Below, piece by piece: positions 34,238 to 40,386 of a stretch of DNA of 44,465 nt. A program made the position numbers and the translations under genes. Every line of letters starts with the position of its first letter. Within the stretch, counting starts at the first letter, position 1. This DNA comes from a bacterium (GTDB lineage Bacteria; Patescibacteriota; Minisyncoccia; Minisyncoccales; JANBVM01), in assembly GCA_030588745.1 (NCBI GenBank), contig JAUUXB010000005.1, forward strand, positions 1-44,465, read 5' to 3'. Under the pieces are notes generated by a model that was not told where the DNA came from, did no database searches, and saw nothing but the letters and a program-made list of their open reading frames with translations.

Positions 34238-35935
34238 ATGAAAAATCCATCTTTTATTTTAATCATTTCAATCATTGTTTTTTTACCTATTTTTGTTAAT
34301 GCTGAACAAATCCTAGGAGATTCAGTTAGTTTTTACATTGAACCTTCTTATGATTCTTTAAAAAGAGAACAAATCCAAGCTACTTTAAGAGAGATTTCTC
34401 AAAAAGCATATTGGTATGTAGATAATGATTGGTGGAATGGATTAGAAGAAAACGAACAACTTGAAATGAATAATGCAATAACTGCTTTGTCTCAAGAATT
34501 CACAACTAATATCTATCCTGTTTTAACTCAGAATTTTGGCTCTGAATGGAAACCAGGAATAGATAAAGACTCAAGGATTACAATTCTAATACATCCAATG
34601 AATGAGCAGGCTGGTGGTTATTTTAACAGCGCTGATGAATTTCCAAAATCTCAAATACTTACTTCAAATGAAAGAGAGATGATTTATTTTAATGCCCTGT
34701 ACTTAAACACAAGTTTAGCAAAAAGCTTTCTGGCCCATGAGTTTCAACATCTTATTTCTTTTAATCAGAAAGAAAAAACCTATGGTGTTTCTGAAGAAGT
34801 CTGGTTAAACGAAGCACGCTCAGAATATGTTCCAACATTGCTGGGTTATAATGACAGCTTTGAGGGAAGTGATCTTCAAAGAAGGATAGAGAATTTTCTA
34901 GATAAACCTTATGATTCTTTGACTGAATGGAAGAGCCTTCCATATGACTATGGAGTGACAAGTTTGTTTATACATTATTTAACTGACCATTATGGTGTGA
35001 AAATCTTAATAGATTCTTTAAAGAGCTCTGAAACAGGCATCAACAGCTTGAATTCTACTTTACTTAAAACTGGATTTAAAGAAAACTTCAGCCAGATTTT
35101 CACTGATTGGACAATTGCTATTTTAGTTAATGATTGCTCTTTATCTGCCAAGTATTGTTATTTAAATGATAATTTAAAGAGCCTAAAACTAAATCCTTTA
35201 ATTAATTACCTTCCTTCTATTGGCAAGAGCGTTTTATCAGTTTCTAATACAACCCATGACTGGGCAGGCAACTGGCACAAATTCATTGGCGGTAATCACG
35301 GAGATTTAAAAGTGGAATTTATAACTTCTCCTTTGACTAAGTTTAAGATTCCTTACTTGGTTCAAAATAATCAAGGAGATTTATCAATTACTTTTTTGGA
35401 ACCAGACAATAAAGGAGAAGCAATTATTTATGTTCCTGATTTTGGTTCTAAAAATGTTTCTTTAACAATTATTCCTTCTGCTCAAAACAAGATATCAAAC
35501 TTTTCAGAATCAGAAACACCTCTTTCTTTTTTCTGGTCTGCTTCAACCATTGAAGAAGAGGATCAGCAGAATCAAGAGCAGGAGTTAATAAACAAGCTTT
35601 TAGCGCAGATAGAGGATTTACAAAAAGAGATAGCCAGACTGCAAGCTCAGCTAAATGCAGTTTTAGGGACAGGCGCAGCTTGTGAAAGATTTGATCAAAA
35701 TCTTTATTATGGAATGATGAATAATAGTCAGGTTGAATGTTTACAGGAATTTTTAAAATCTCAAGAAGCAGATATTTATCCTGAGGGACTTGTAACTGGT
35801 AATTTTCTTTCTTTGACAAAACAAGCAGTTATTCGTTTTCAAGAAAGATATGCCACTGAAATCTTAATTCCTATTGGTCTTGAAAAAGGCACTGGTTTTG
35901 TTGGGCCAATGACAAGAGCTAAAATTAACCAATAG
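34238..35935 (+). CDS. Secreted zinc metallopeptidase with coiled coil and peptidoglycan-binding domain
   Basis: The protein has 565 residues. An N-terminal signal peptide (about 1-22, ending VNA) precedes a gluzincin-like domain: AHEFQHLISF gives HEFQH at 167-171, and VWLNEARSEY at 188-197 provides the third ligand Glu192, as in hyicolysin-like (M30) and related peptidases. Residues 340-440 look like a beta domain. A Gln/Glu-rich coiled coil (about 445-475) leads to a C-terminal PG_binding_1-like domain (NSQVECLQEFLKSQ to GFVGPMTRAKINQ). It is likely exported and held at the cell wall, perhaps to process or shed surface proteins such as the one at position 1. It follows the ligase gene by 25 nt. 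Confidence 0.82.
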   Translation: MKNPSFILIISIIVFLPIFVNAEQILGDSVSFYIEPSYDSLKREQIQATLREISQKAYWYVDNDWWNGLEENEQLEMNNAITALSQEFTTNIYPVLTQNFGSEWKPGIDKDSRITILIHPMNEQAGGYFNSADEFPKSQILTSNEREMIYFNALYLNTSLAKSFLAHEFQHLISFNQKEKTYGVSEEVWLNEARSEYVPTLLGYNDSFEGSDLQRRIENFLDKPYDSLTEWKSLPYDYGVTSLFIHYLTDHYGVKILIDSLKSSETGINSLNSTLLKTGFKENFSQIFTDWTIAILVNDCSLSAKYCYLNDNLKSLKLNPLINYLPSIGKSVLSVSNTTHDWAGNWHKFIGGNHGDLKVEFITSPLTKFKIPYLVQNNQGDLSITFLEPDNKGEAIIYVPDFGSKNVSLTIIPSAQNKISNFSESETPLSFFWSASTIEEEDQQNQEQELINKLLAQIEDLQKEIARLQAQLNAVLGTGAACERFDQNLYYGMMNNSQVECLQEFLKSQEADIYPEGLVTGNFLSLTKQAVIRFQERYATEILIPIGLEKGTGFVGPMTRAKINQ

Positions 35936-35938
35936 GAG

Positions 35939-35967
35939 TTGACAAAACATTTTAATTTTGCTATTAT
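35939..35967 (+). promoter_or_regulatory. Consensus promoter in the gap after the peptidase gene
   Basis: TTGACA (35939-35944), exactly 17 nt, TATTAT (35962-35967). This is the closest match to a sigma-70 consensus in the window. It begins 4 nt after the peptidase stop codon and points into a short non-coding stretch closed by a strong terminator. Confidence 0.75.
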
Positions 35968-35973
35968 TTAAAT

Positions 35974-36049
35974 CAGTGAGTGTGGTTCTATTTATAGAAC
36001 TCCATTCTCAGTCGGCAAAAGCCCCTGCTTGCAGGGTCTTTTGCTTTTT
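35974..36049 (+). ncRNA. Putative small RNA of about 76 nt
   Basis: The predicted transcript starts about 7 nt after the -10 box and ends at the intrinsic terminator (36015-36049). It has a hairpin GTTCTA/TAGAAC (35985-36000) that can be enclosed by TGAG/CTCA (35977-35980 with 36007-36010), then the terminator stem. There is no ATG; a GTG-started frame from 35977 runs through the terminator and looks accidental. It does not match tRNA, 6S or SRP RNA by eye. It could be a trans-acting RNA or a terminated leader of the cytidylyltransferase gene. Confidence 0.5.
36015..36049 (+). terminator. Strong intrinsic terminator
   Basis: GCAAAAG (36015-36021) and CCCTG (36023-36027) pair with CAGGG (36032-36036) and CTTTTGC (36038-36044), with one C/T mismatch and a small loop, followed by TTTTT. 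It ends the small RNA and read-through from the peptidase operon. Confidence 0.88.
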
Positions 36050-36121
36050 AGAACAACTTTTTCTTTTTTTGTCTTTTTTTTCTAATTCTTTATAATTAAG
36101 CTAGGTCAGGAGACTAGTATT

Positions 36122-36130
36122 TGCTATAAT
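36122..36130 (+). promoter_or_regulatory. Extended -10 promoter before the cytidylyltransferase gene
   Basis: TTGCTATAAT (36121-36130) contains a TGn extension and a perfect TATAAT. No good -35 is seen, as is usual for extended -10 promoters. The predicted start near 36137 leaves a leader of only about 7 nt to the ATG at 36144. Confidence 0.6.
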
Positions 36131-36143
36131 ATTTATTAATTTT

Positions 36144-36602
36144 ATGAACCCAAGCAATAAAAAATCAAAAAACAGCAAAAAGGTTATAGTTGTAGCTTCT
36201 GGTTATTTTAACCCCTTACATGTTGGGCATGTTAGATATTTGAAAGAAGCAAAGAAGCTTGGAACAAAATTAATAGTAATAATCAACTCAGATGAACAAT
36301 CTAAGCTTAAAGGAAGTTTTGCTTTTATGAGCGAGAAAGAAAGGGCTGAAATAGTTTCTTCTTTAAAGTTTGTGGATGAAGTCGTCTTGTCAATTGATAA
36401 AGATAAAACAGTTTGTAAAACCTTAGAATTAATTAAACCGGACATATTTGCCAAGGGAGGGGATAGAGCGCTGGATAATATTCCAGAAAAGGAAGTTTGT
36501 CAGAAATTTGGCATTAAAATGGTTTTTAATGTTGGAGGAGGAAAAATTCAATCAAGCTCCTGGTTAATATCTAAATGCATAAATGGAAAGGATAAACAAT
36601 AG
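36144..36602 (+). CDS. Cytidylyltransferase-like nucleotidyltransferase
   Basis: The protein has 152 residues. ASGYFNPLHVGHVRYLKEA (18-36) contains the nucleotide-binding HVGH (26-29), KLIVIINSDEQ the second strand, and GGGKIQSSSWLI near the C terminus replaces the usual ISTSxI ending. The family includes glycerol-3-phosphate cytidylyltransferase, the second domain of the ADP-heptose synthase HldE and FAD synthetase-like enzymes. KGGDRALDNIPE is close to the HldE-type segment, so activation of a sugar or polyol phosphate for cell-surface use is likely. A Lys/Ser/Asn-rich leader of 11 residues precedes the fold. The exact substrate is not decidable. Confidence 0.8.
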   Translation: MNPSNKKSKNSKKVIVVASGYFNPLHVGHVRYLKEAKKLGTKLIVIINSDEQSKLKGSFAFMSEKERAEIVSSLKFVDEVVLSIDKDKTVCKTLELIKPDIFAKGGDRALDNIPEKEVCQKFGIKMVFNVGGGKIQSSSWLISKCINGKDKQ

Positions 36603-36650
36603 GATTTTAAGAATCTCTTTTCTTTTTTTAAATAATACTTTAAAATGTAA

Positions 36651-36755
36651 ATGGATCAGGAGGATAGCACTCACTAAAGACTTAGAATAGGAGTAACTCT
36701 CCTGGTCCATAGGAATGTAAAAATATGCTCATTTTTCCACTCCTATGGATCAGGA
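36651..36755 (+). promoter_or_regulatory. murB leader with two mutually exclusive hairpins over the start codon
   Basis: Segment L, ATGGATCAGGAG (36651-36662), is complementary to M, CTCCTGGTCCAT (36699-36710), over 12 pairs including one G-U. M, as TCCTGGTCCATAGGA (36700-36714), is also complementary to S, TCCTATGGATCAGGA (36741-36755), over 15 pairs including one G-U, and S contains the murB ATG. An inner AAAAAT/ATTTTT stem prolongs the M-S hairpin. Pairing L-M would free the start; M-S would hide it. A TAAAAT at 36641-36646 would put the transcript start at about 36652, right at L. L also encodes a decoy start MDQEDSTH. Confidence 0.6.
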
Positions 36756-37728
36756 ATCAATAAACAGCATTCCTGGCATACAATTTAATGTTTTGTTAAA
36801 AGATTACACAACATTTAGAATTGGGGGTAGGACAAAGTATTTTTTTATTGCCAGGACAAAAAATGAGTTAATTGAAATTATTAAGTCAGCAAGAAGAAAC
36901 AACTTGCCGTTTTTTATTTTAGGAGGAGGAAGCAAGCTATTGATATCTGATAAGGACTTTAATGGGCTTGTAGTAAAAATTCAGAACTCAGAATTTAAAG
37001 TTCAAGATTCCCAGATTTTCGCAGGAGCAGGTGTTTTAACCCCAAAACTGATAGCAATTGCTCTTGATAACAACTTAACCGGCTTAGAATATTTAAAAGG
37101 AATACCAGGAACAATTGGTGGTGCAATCAGAGGAAATGCTGGAGCTTCTGGTGGTTCAATAACAGGCTTTATAGGTGATGTGATAAAACAGGTTGAAGTA
37201 TTTGATAAAAATAAAGAAAAGATTAAAGTTTTTAAAAACAAGGAATGTCGATTCAATTACAGAACCAGTGTTTTTAAAGAAAATCAGAGTTTAATTATTT
37301 TATCTTGCATTCTTCAATTGAAAAAAGGAAACAAATCAGAAATTGAAAAAAGAATGAATGATTATTTAGAGTATCGTAAAAAAAACCAGCCTCTAAACTT
37401 TGCTTCTTGTGGAAGTATTTTCAAAAATTATGTTTTAAGTAAATCAGAAGTTTCTAATTTTAATAAAAAACTAATTAAAGAATTTCCAGAATTAGAAAAC
37501 TTTATTAAAAAAGGAACAATTCCTGCAGGTTATTTAATTGATAAGTGCAATCTAAAAGGAAAAATTATTGGAGGCGCTAAAGTTTCAGAAAAACACGCAA
37601 ACTTTATTGTTAATTTTAAAAATGCAAAAGCAAAAGATGTTAAAGAATTAATAGATTTGATAAAAAATAAAGTTAAAGATAAATTTAAGATTGAATTAGA
37701 AGAAGAAGTTCAGTATTTTAACTTTTAA
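36745..37728 (+). CDS. murB: UDP-N-acetylenolpyruvoylglucosamine reductase
   Basis: The 327-residue FAD enzyme reduces UDP-GlcNAc-enolpyruvate to UDP-MurNAc with NADPH in the cytosol. The FAD domain has YTTFRIGGRTKYF (21-33), LGGGSKLLI (59-67) and GIPGTIGGAIRGNAGA (119-134). NYRTSVFK (171-178) has the conserved Tyr-Arg pair. CGSIFKN (222-228) holds the catalytic Ser224. AGYLIDKCNLKG, GGAKVSEKHANFIVN and a terminal LEEEVQ with the catalytic Glu complete it. The ATG at 36745 is the only start, since a stop lies 27 nt upstream in frame. That ATG is inside the leader hairpin. No other mur gene is in the window. Confidence 0.95.
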   Translation: MDQESINSIPGIQFNVLLKDYTTFRIGGRTKYFFIARTKNELIEIIKSARRNNLPFFILGGGSKLLISDKDFNGLVVKIQNSEFKVQDSQIFAGAGVLTPKLIAIALDNNLTGLEYLKGIPGTIGGAIRGNAGASGGSITGFIGDVIKQVEVFDKNKEKIKVFKNKECRFNYRTSVFKENQSLIILSCILQLKKGNKSEIEKRMNDYLEYRKKNQPLNFASCGSIFKNYVLSKSEVSNFNKKLIKEFPELENFIKKGTIPAGYLIDKCNLKGKIIGGAKVSEKHANFIVNFKNAKAKDVKELIDLIKNKVKDKFKIELEEEVQYFNF

Positions 37729-37764
37729 ATTATTAAAACTTACTAATTATTTTTAAAAAACAAG

Positions 37765-37793
37765 GAACAAAAACTAAACTTTGTTCTTTTTTT
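37765..37793 (+). terminator. Intrinsic terminator of murB
   Basis: GAACAAA (37765-37771) pairs with TTTGTTC (37780-37786) around an 8-nt loop, followed by seven T. It lies about 40 nt after the murB stop. Confidence 0.8.
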
Positions 37794-37987
37794 GTTTCAA
37801 AAACTAAAAAATTAGTTTTACACACTTGACATTATTCTTTTAAGTGAAAAAATAAAGTAATAAATTAAAAAACAAAAATAATTTTTTTAAAAATTTTAAA
37901 TTTAAAAAAGTTTTCAAATTAATTTCTAAAAAAGGGCAATAGGGGAGTCGACTATCTGCCTAGAAAAATAAATAATTTTTCTAAAAC
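37794..37987 (+). promoter_or_regulatory. AT-rich leader of the protamine-like gene with two hairpins
   Basis: The gap has little GC. AAAACTAA/TTAGTTTT (37800-37819) and CACTT/AAGTG around a TTGACA (37826-37831) lie near its start, but no good -10 follows at normal spacing. Close to the gene are two abutting stems: GGCA-ATAG with CTAT-c-TGCC (37935-37960, loop including the palindrome core GTCGA), and TAGAAAAAT with ATTTTTCTA (37961-37983). The second ends 4 nt before the ATG, leaving no room for a ribosome binding site. Function is unknown; RNA stability or translational control is possible. Confidence 0.4.
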
Positions 37988-38164
37988 ATGGTAAGAAGAA
38001 GAAGAAGAAAAGCAGCAACAAAAAAAAGGAGAACAACTAAAAGAAGAAAGACAACCAGGAAAAGAAAAACTAGAAAAAGAAAGACAACCAGGAAAAGAAA
38101 GACAACCAAAAGAAAGACAACCAAAAGAAAGACAACCAGGAAAAGGAGAAGAAGAAAGAGATAA
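37988..38164 (+). CDS. Protamine-/histone H1-like polycationic protein, 58 residues
   Basis: The frame ATG 37988 to TAA 38162 encodes a protein built only of Met, Val, Ala, Thr, Lys and Arg, with about 42 of 58 residues basic. After MVRRRRRKAATKKRR it consists of repeats of RKTT(R/K)KRKTT type and ends in KRRRRKR. Such composition is known from bacterial histone H1-like and eukaryotic protamine-like DNA-binding proteins, so binding to DNA, RNA or polyphosphate is likely. It could also be a ribosome-associated basic peptide. The coding strand is supported by position: same direction as both neighbours, after the murB terminator and before the hibernation-factor promoter. The antisense frames are plain Leu/Phe/Val runs. 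The internal DNA repeat (AAAGACAACC units) can change length easily. Confidence 0.7.
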   Translation: MVRRRRRKAATKKRRTTKRRKTTRKRKTRKRKTTRKRKTTKRKTTKRKTTRKRRRRKR

Positions 38165-38230
38165 AGCCTTTCCCCCACCTTAATTTAAAAGCTTGCCCGC
38201 CTAAATTTCTTTCAGAAAACTTGGGAGGGC

Positions 38231-38258
38231 TTGTAAAAGTTTTTAAAAGTGATACACT
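38231..38258 (+). promoter_or_regulatory. Promoter of the hibernation-factor gene
   Basis: TTGTAA (38231-38236), 16 nt, TACACT (38253-38258). The start near 38265 gives a leader of about 22 nt with a GGGGG run before the ATG at 38287. An imperfect GC-rich inverted repeat (GCCCGCC near 38191, GGGAGGGC near 38223) just upstream may end the protamine-like transcript. Confidence 0.5.
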
Positions 38259-38286
38259 CAAATAGCGTGGGGGTTTTCCTTTTTTT

Positions 38287-38727
38287 ATGAAGATAACTAT
38301 CAAATCCACAAACATTAAACTAAATCCTACTATTCGGGAGTTTATTGAGAGTAAAATCAGCCCCCTTGAAAAGTTTATTAAAATATTTAATAATAAGGGC
38401 TATCGCAGTCCTTCTAATAAGTTTAAAACTAACCTAGAAGCTTTTGTTGAAATTGAAAAAGGAACCCACCATAAGAAAGGACCTTTTTTCAGAGCAGAAT
38501 GTCAATTAAGGCTTCCAGGAAAAGTTATTAAGTCAGAGGCCTCTTCATCCAATTTAAGAGTAGCTATAAATGAAGTTAAAGATGAACTTCAAGAAGAATT
38601 GAAGAGGCAAAAAGGAAGGTTTATTGCGAAAGCGAAAAGAAAAAGTCGAACATTAAAAAGAAACCTTAAAATTTCTCCTTCTGCTAGATTTCATAAAAGA
38701 GAAAGGAATCTGGAGGAAGGAATATAA
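38287..38727 (+). CDS. Ribosome hibernation promoting factor (HPF/RaiA family)
   Basis: The protein has 146 residues. The N-terminal beta-alpha fold begins MKITIKSTNIKLNPTIREFI and continues with KISPLEKFIKIF, EAFVEIEKGTHHKKGPFFRAECQLRLPGK and a second helix (LRVAINEVKDELQEELKRQK), as in short HPF/YfiA proteins that occupy the decoding centre and silence ribosomes. Instead of the long-HPF dimerisation domain there is a basic tail of about 35 residues (KRKSRTLKRNLK). It lies between the polycationic protein and the polyamine operon. Its stop codon is inside a TATAAT that may serve the next transcript. Confidence 0.9.
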   Translation: MKITIKSTNIKLNPTIREFIESKISPLEKFIKIFNNKGYRSPSNKFKTNLEAFVEIEKGTHHKKGPFFRAECQLRLPGKVIKSEASSSNLRVAINEVKDELQEELKRQKGRFIAKAKRKSRTLKRNLKISPSARFHKRERNLEEGI

Positions 38728-38728
38728 T
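38723..38728 (+). promoter_or_regulatory. -10-like box overlapping the HPF stop codon
   Basis: TATAAT at 38723-38728 includes the TAA stop. The predicted transcript start near 38735 falls 3 nt before the first helix of the structured speD leader. No clear -35 is seen, so confidence rests on the perfect -10 and its position. Confidence 0.4.
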
Positions 38729-38737
38729 AGGTTAGTC

Positions 38738-38868
38738 TCAATCGCTTTTTTTTAACTCTTTGTTTTTCTCAACAAGAAAATAATTGTTGAGCGAGTTTTT
38801 CAGCATTCTGTTAACAGATGCTGAAAGATAAAGCGATTGACAAAGAACATGAACACAAAAACAAAGAG
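38738..38868 (+). promoter_or_regulatory. Structured speD leader: three-way junction and pseudoknot across the start codon
   Basis: Four helices are visible. A: TCAATCGCTTT (38738-38748) with AAAGCGATTGA (38830-38840), 11 perfect pairs. C: CTCAACAA (38768-38775) with TTGTTGAG (38784-38791). D: TTTCAGCAT-t-CTG (38798-38810) with CAGATGCTGAAA (38815-38826). C and D sit inside A, giving a three-way junction. B: CTCTTTGTTTTT (38756-38767), inside A, pairs perfectly over 12 bases with AAAAACAAAGAG (38857-38868), which is downstream of A and covers codons 3-7 of speD. A and B together form an H-type pseudoknot with the AUG (38849) between them. This is the layout of a translational riboswitch. Confidence 0.6.
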
Positions 38869-39244
38869 ATCCATCAAATGGGTCATAGATACAAAAAATC
38901 AATTCAAACACGCAGGCATTCATTTAATTGCTGAGTTTTGGTATGGAAAAACTATTGAAAATGAAAAAGAATTAAAAGAAATCTTAATTAAAGCAGTTAA
39001 AAGAGCTAATTGCACTCCTTTAAAAATTGTAATCCATAAATTTGAACCGCAGGGAATCACTGGGGTTGTTTTATTGGCTGAAAGCCATATTGCGCTTCAC
39101 AGCTGGCCTGAATATGATTATGTTGCTATTGATATTTTTACCTGTGGAGATAGAGCTGTTCCTGAAAAAGCACTTGATTATTTAAGTACTGTACTGAATC
39201 CAAAAAAAGTTGAAATTAAGAAGATAGACAGGGGACAGGCTTAA
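38849..39244 (+). CDS. speD: S-adenosylmethionine decarboxylase proenzyme, prokaryotic class
   Basis: The 131-residue protein (from the ATG at 38849) makes decarboxylated SAM, the aminopropyl donor for polyamines. The self-cleavage site is AES in LLAESHIALHSWPE: cleavage before Ser79 gives the pyruvoyl group, with His84 and Cys99 (DIFTCGD) at the conserved +5 and +20 positions. FEPQGITGVVLLAESH matches Thermotoga/Bacillus-type SpeD. A TTG at 38837 is in frame and would add four residues, but it lies inside helix A of the leader, so ATG is preferred. It heads a four-gene operon with a 14-nt gap and then overlaps, ending at the terminator near 42300. Confidence 0.95.
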   Translation: MNTKTKRSIKWVIDTKNQFKHAGIHLIAEFWYGKTIENEKELKEILIKAVKRANCTPLKIVIHKFEPQGITGVVLLAESHIALHSWPEYDYVAIDIFTCGDRAVPEKALDYLSTVLNPKKVEIKKIDRGQA

Positions 39245-39258
39245 ACAGCTAAAAAACC

Positions 39259-40386
39259 ATGGAAAAATATTTTAAAGGGCTTTACATTAGATTTTTAAAA
39301 TCTCAAAAAGCAAGGTTTATTGAAGATAGTAAAAAACACTCAACAAGTCTTAAAGATTTGAAATTCTCAGATAAGATTCTTGGTGAGTTTTATGATAATT
39401 ATTACAAACCTACGTTTTTTGAGTTTTTGTATGATGTCAAAACAATAATTTATTCTGATAATGCTTTTGAATTTATTACAAAGCAAGCCCTAGAAGACTG
39501 GGACCTGCATCCTTATTTGAAACTTTTAATAGACGAGAAAATAATTAAAGTTTCAAAAAATGGAAAAGTTACTTTACTTAAAAAAGAAATTGAAAAGTTT
39601 ATTCCCAAACCTCAAACTGCAAAACAAATTAAAGCTGCTGTTGAAAAAAAATTAGGAATAAAAGCTAAAGACAAACAAGCAGTTATTAATTTATTTAAAA
39701 AGTTTGACAGATTCAAAGTTAAAGCTAAATGGGACCAAATGCCAATATCAGCTGAATCTGCATTTTTTGTTGCAGAGAAGATACTTGCAAAAATCCCTTT
39801 TAATAAAAAGTTTTTACTTGTTGGTGATGATGACTTTATTTCAGTTATTTTAACTTTGGTTGATCCAAATATTGAATGTTTGGCAATTGATATTGATGCT
39901 CAGCTGCTTGAGTGCATTGATATTTTAGCTAAGAAGTTCAAGCTAAAAATTAAAACCAAAAAAGTTGATTTAAGTAAAAAGAAAGATTTAAAAGAAAACT
40001 TTGTTGGATTTTTAGCTAATCCTGTTTACACAGAAACAGGAGTAAAAGAATTTGTTAAATTTGGTGTCAATCAGCTTTCAAAAGATGGGGGATTGGTGTT
40101 TTTAGAAATAGGAGATGAAGCAATAGGGAACAGATTTTTGTTTTTACAGGAATTCTTTTCAGAAAACAATCTGGTTATTAATGAGTTAATTCTGGGCAAA
40201 GTTTATTATCCTCATATTATGCTTTACAAAGAAGATAAAGAGATTCTAAAGAGACTTTCAACTTTAATTGATGAAAAGGTTATTAGAAACTCTTCTAAGC
40301 TTGGCGCTTCATTATATATCATGAATTACCTTCCTAAAAGACCTAAAAGAGTTAAATTTAAAAAACCATTTTATGCTTACCTCTAA
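39259..40386 (+). CDS. bpsA: Branched-chain polyamine synthase-like protein (BpsA family)
   Basis: The protein has 375 residues. The N-terminal half (1-150) is a helical and winged-helix-like region. The catalytic part has WDQMPISAESAFFVAEKI (158-175), FLLVGDDDFISV (185-196) with the GDDD motif known in Thermococcus BpsA, CLAIDIDAQLLECI (207-220) and FLANPVYTETGVKEF (251-265), where NPVY replaces the usual DPPY. BpsA adds aminopropyl groups from decarboxylated SAM to the inner nitrogen of spermidine, giving N4-branched polyamines, mainly in thermophiles. Position between speD and speE supports a polyamine role. The last 14 nt overlap speE. Asn in place of Asp in the NPVY motif leaves some doubt about activity. 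Confidence 0.8.
   Translation: MEKYFKGLYIRFLKSQKARFIEDSKKHSTSLKDLKFSDKILGEFYDNYYKPTFFEFLYDVKTIIYSDNAFEFITKQALEDWDLHPYLKLLIDEKIIKVSKNGKVTLLKKEIEKFIPKPQTAKQIKAAVEKKLGIKAKDKQAVINLFKKFDRFKVKAKWDQMPISAESAFFVAEKILAKIPFNKKFLLVGDDDFISVILTLVDPNIECLAIDIDAQLLECIDILAKKFKLKIKTKKVDLSKKKDLKENFVGFLANPVYTETGVKEFVKFGVNQLSKDGGLVFLEIGDEAIGNRFLFLQEFFSENNLVINELILGKVYYPHIMLYKEDKEILKRLSTLIDEKVIRNSSKLGASLYIMNYLPKRPKRVKFKKPFYAYL

Noticed and set aside
36651-36755. Integron attC site or CRISPR repeat
   Set aside because: There are no R/L box core sites (GTTRRRY), no repeat-spacer periodicity, and no integrase or cas gene in the window.
37826-37860. TTGACA as promoter of the protamine-like gene
   Set aside because: No acceptable -10 lies 16-18 nt downstream; the stretch there is AAAATAAAG. 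Kept only as a note in the leader entry.
37981-38315. Minus-strand frames of 65 and 81 codons rich in Leu, Phe and Val, opposite the protamine-like gene
   Set aside because: They are the mirror image of a purine-rich repeat; one runs into the hpf leader, and both oppose the direction of all neighbouring genes and promoters.
38837-38848. TTG start for speD adding four residues
   Set aside because: It lies in the 3' strand of leader helix A, the ATG at 38849 is present, and the added residues are not part of the family fold.
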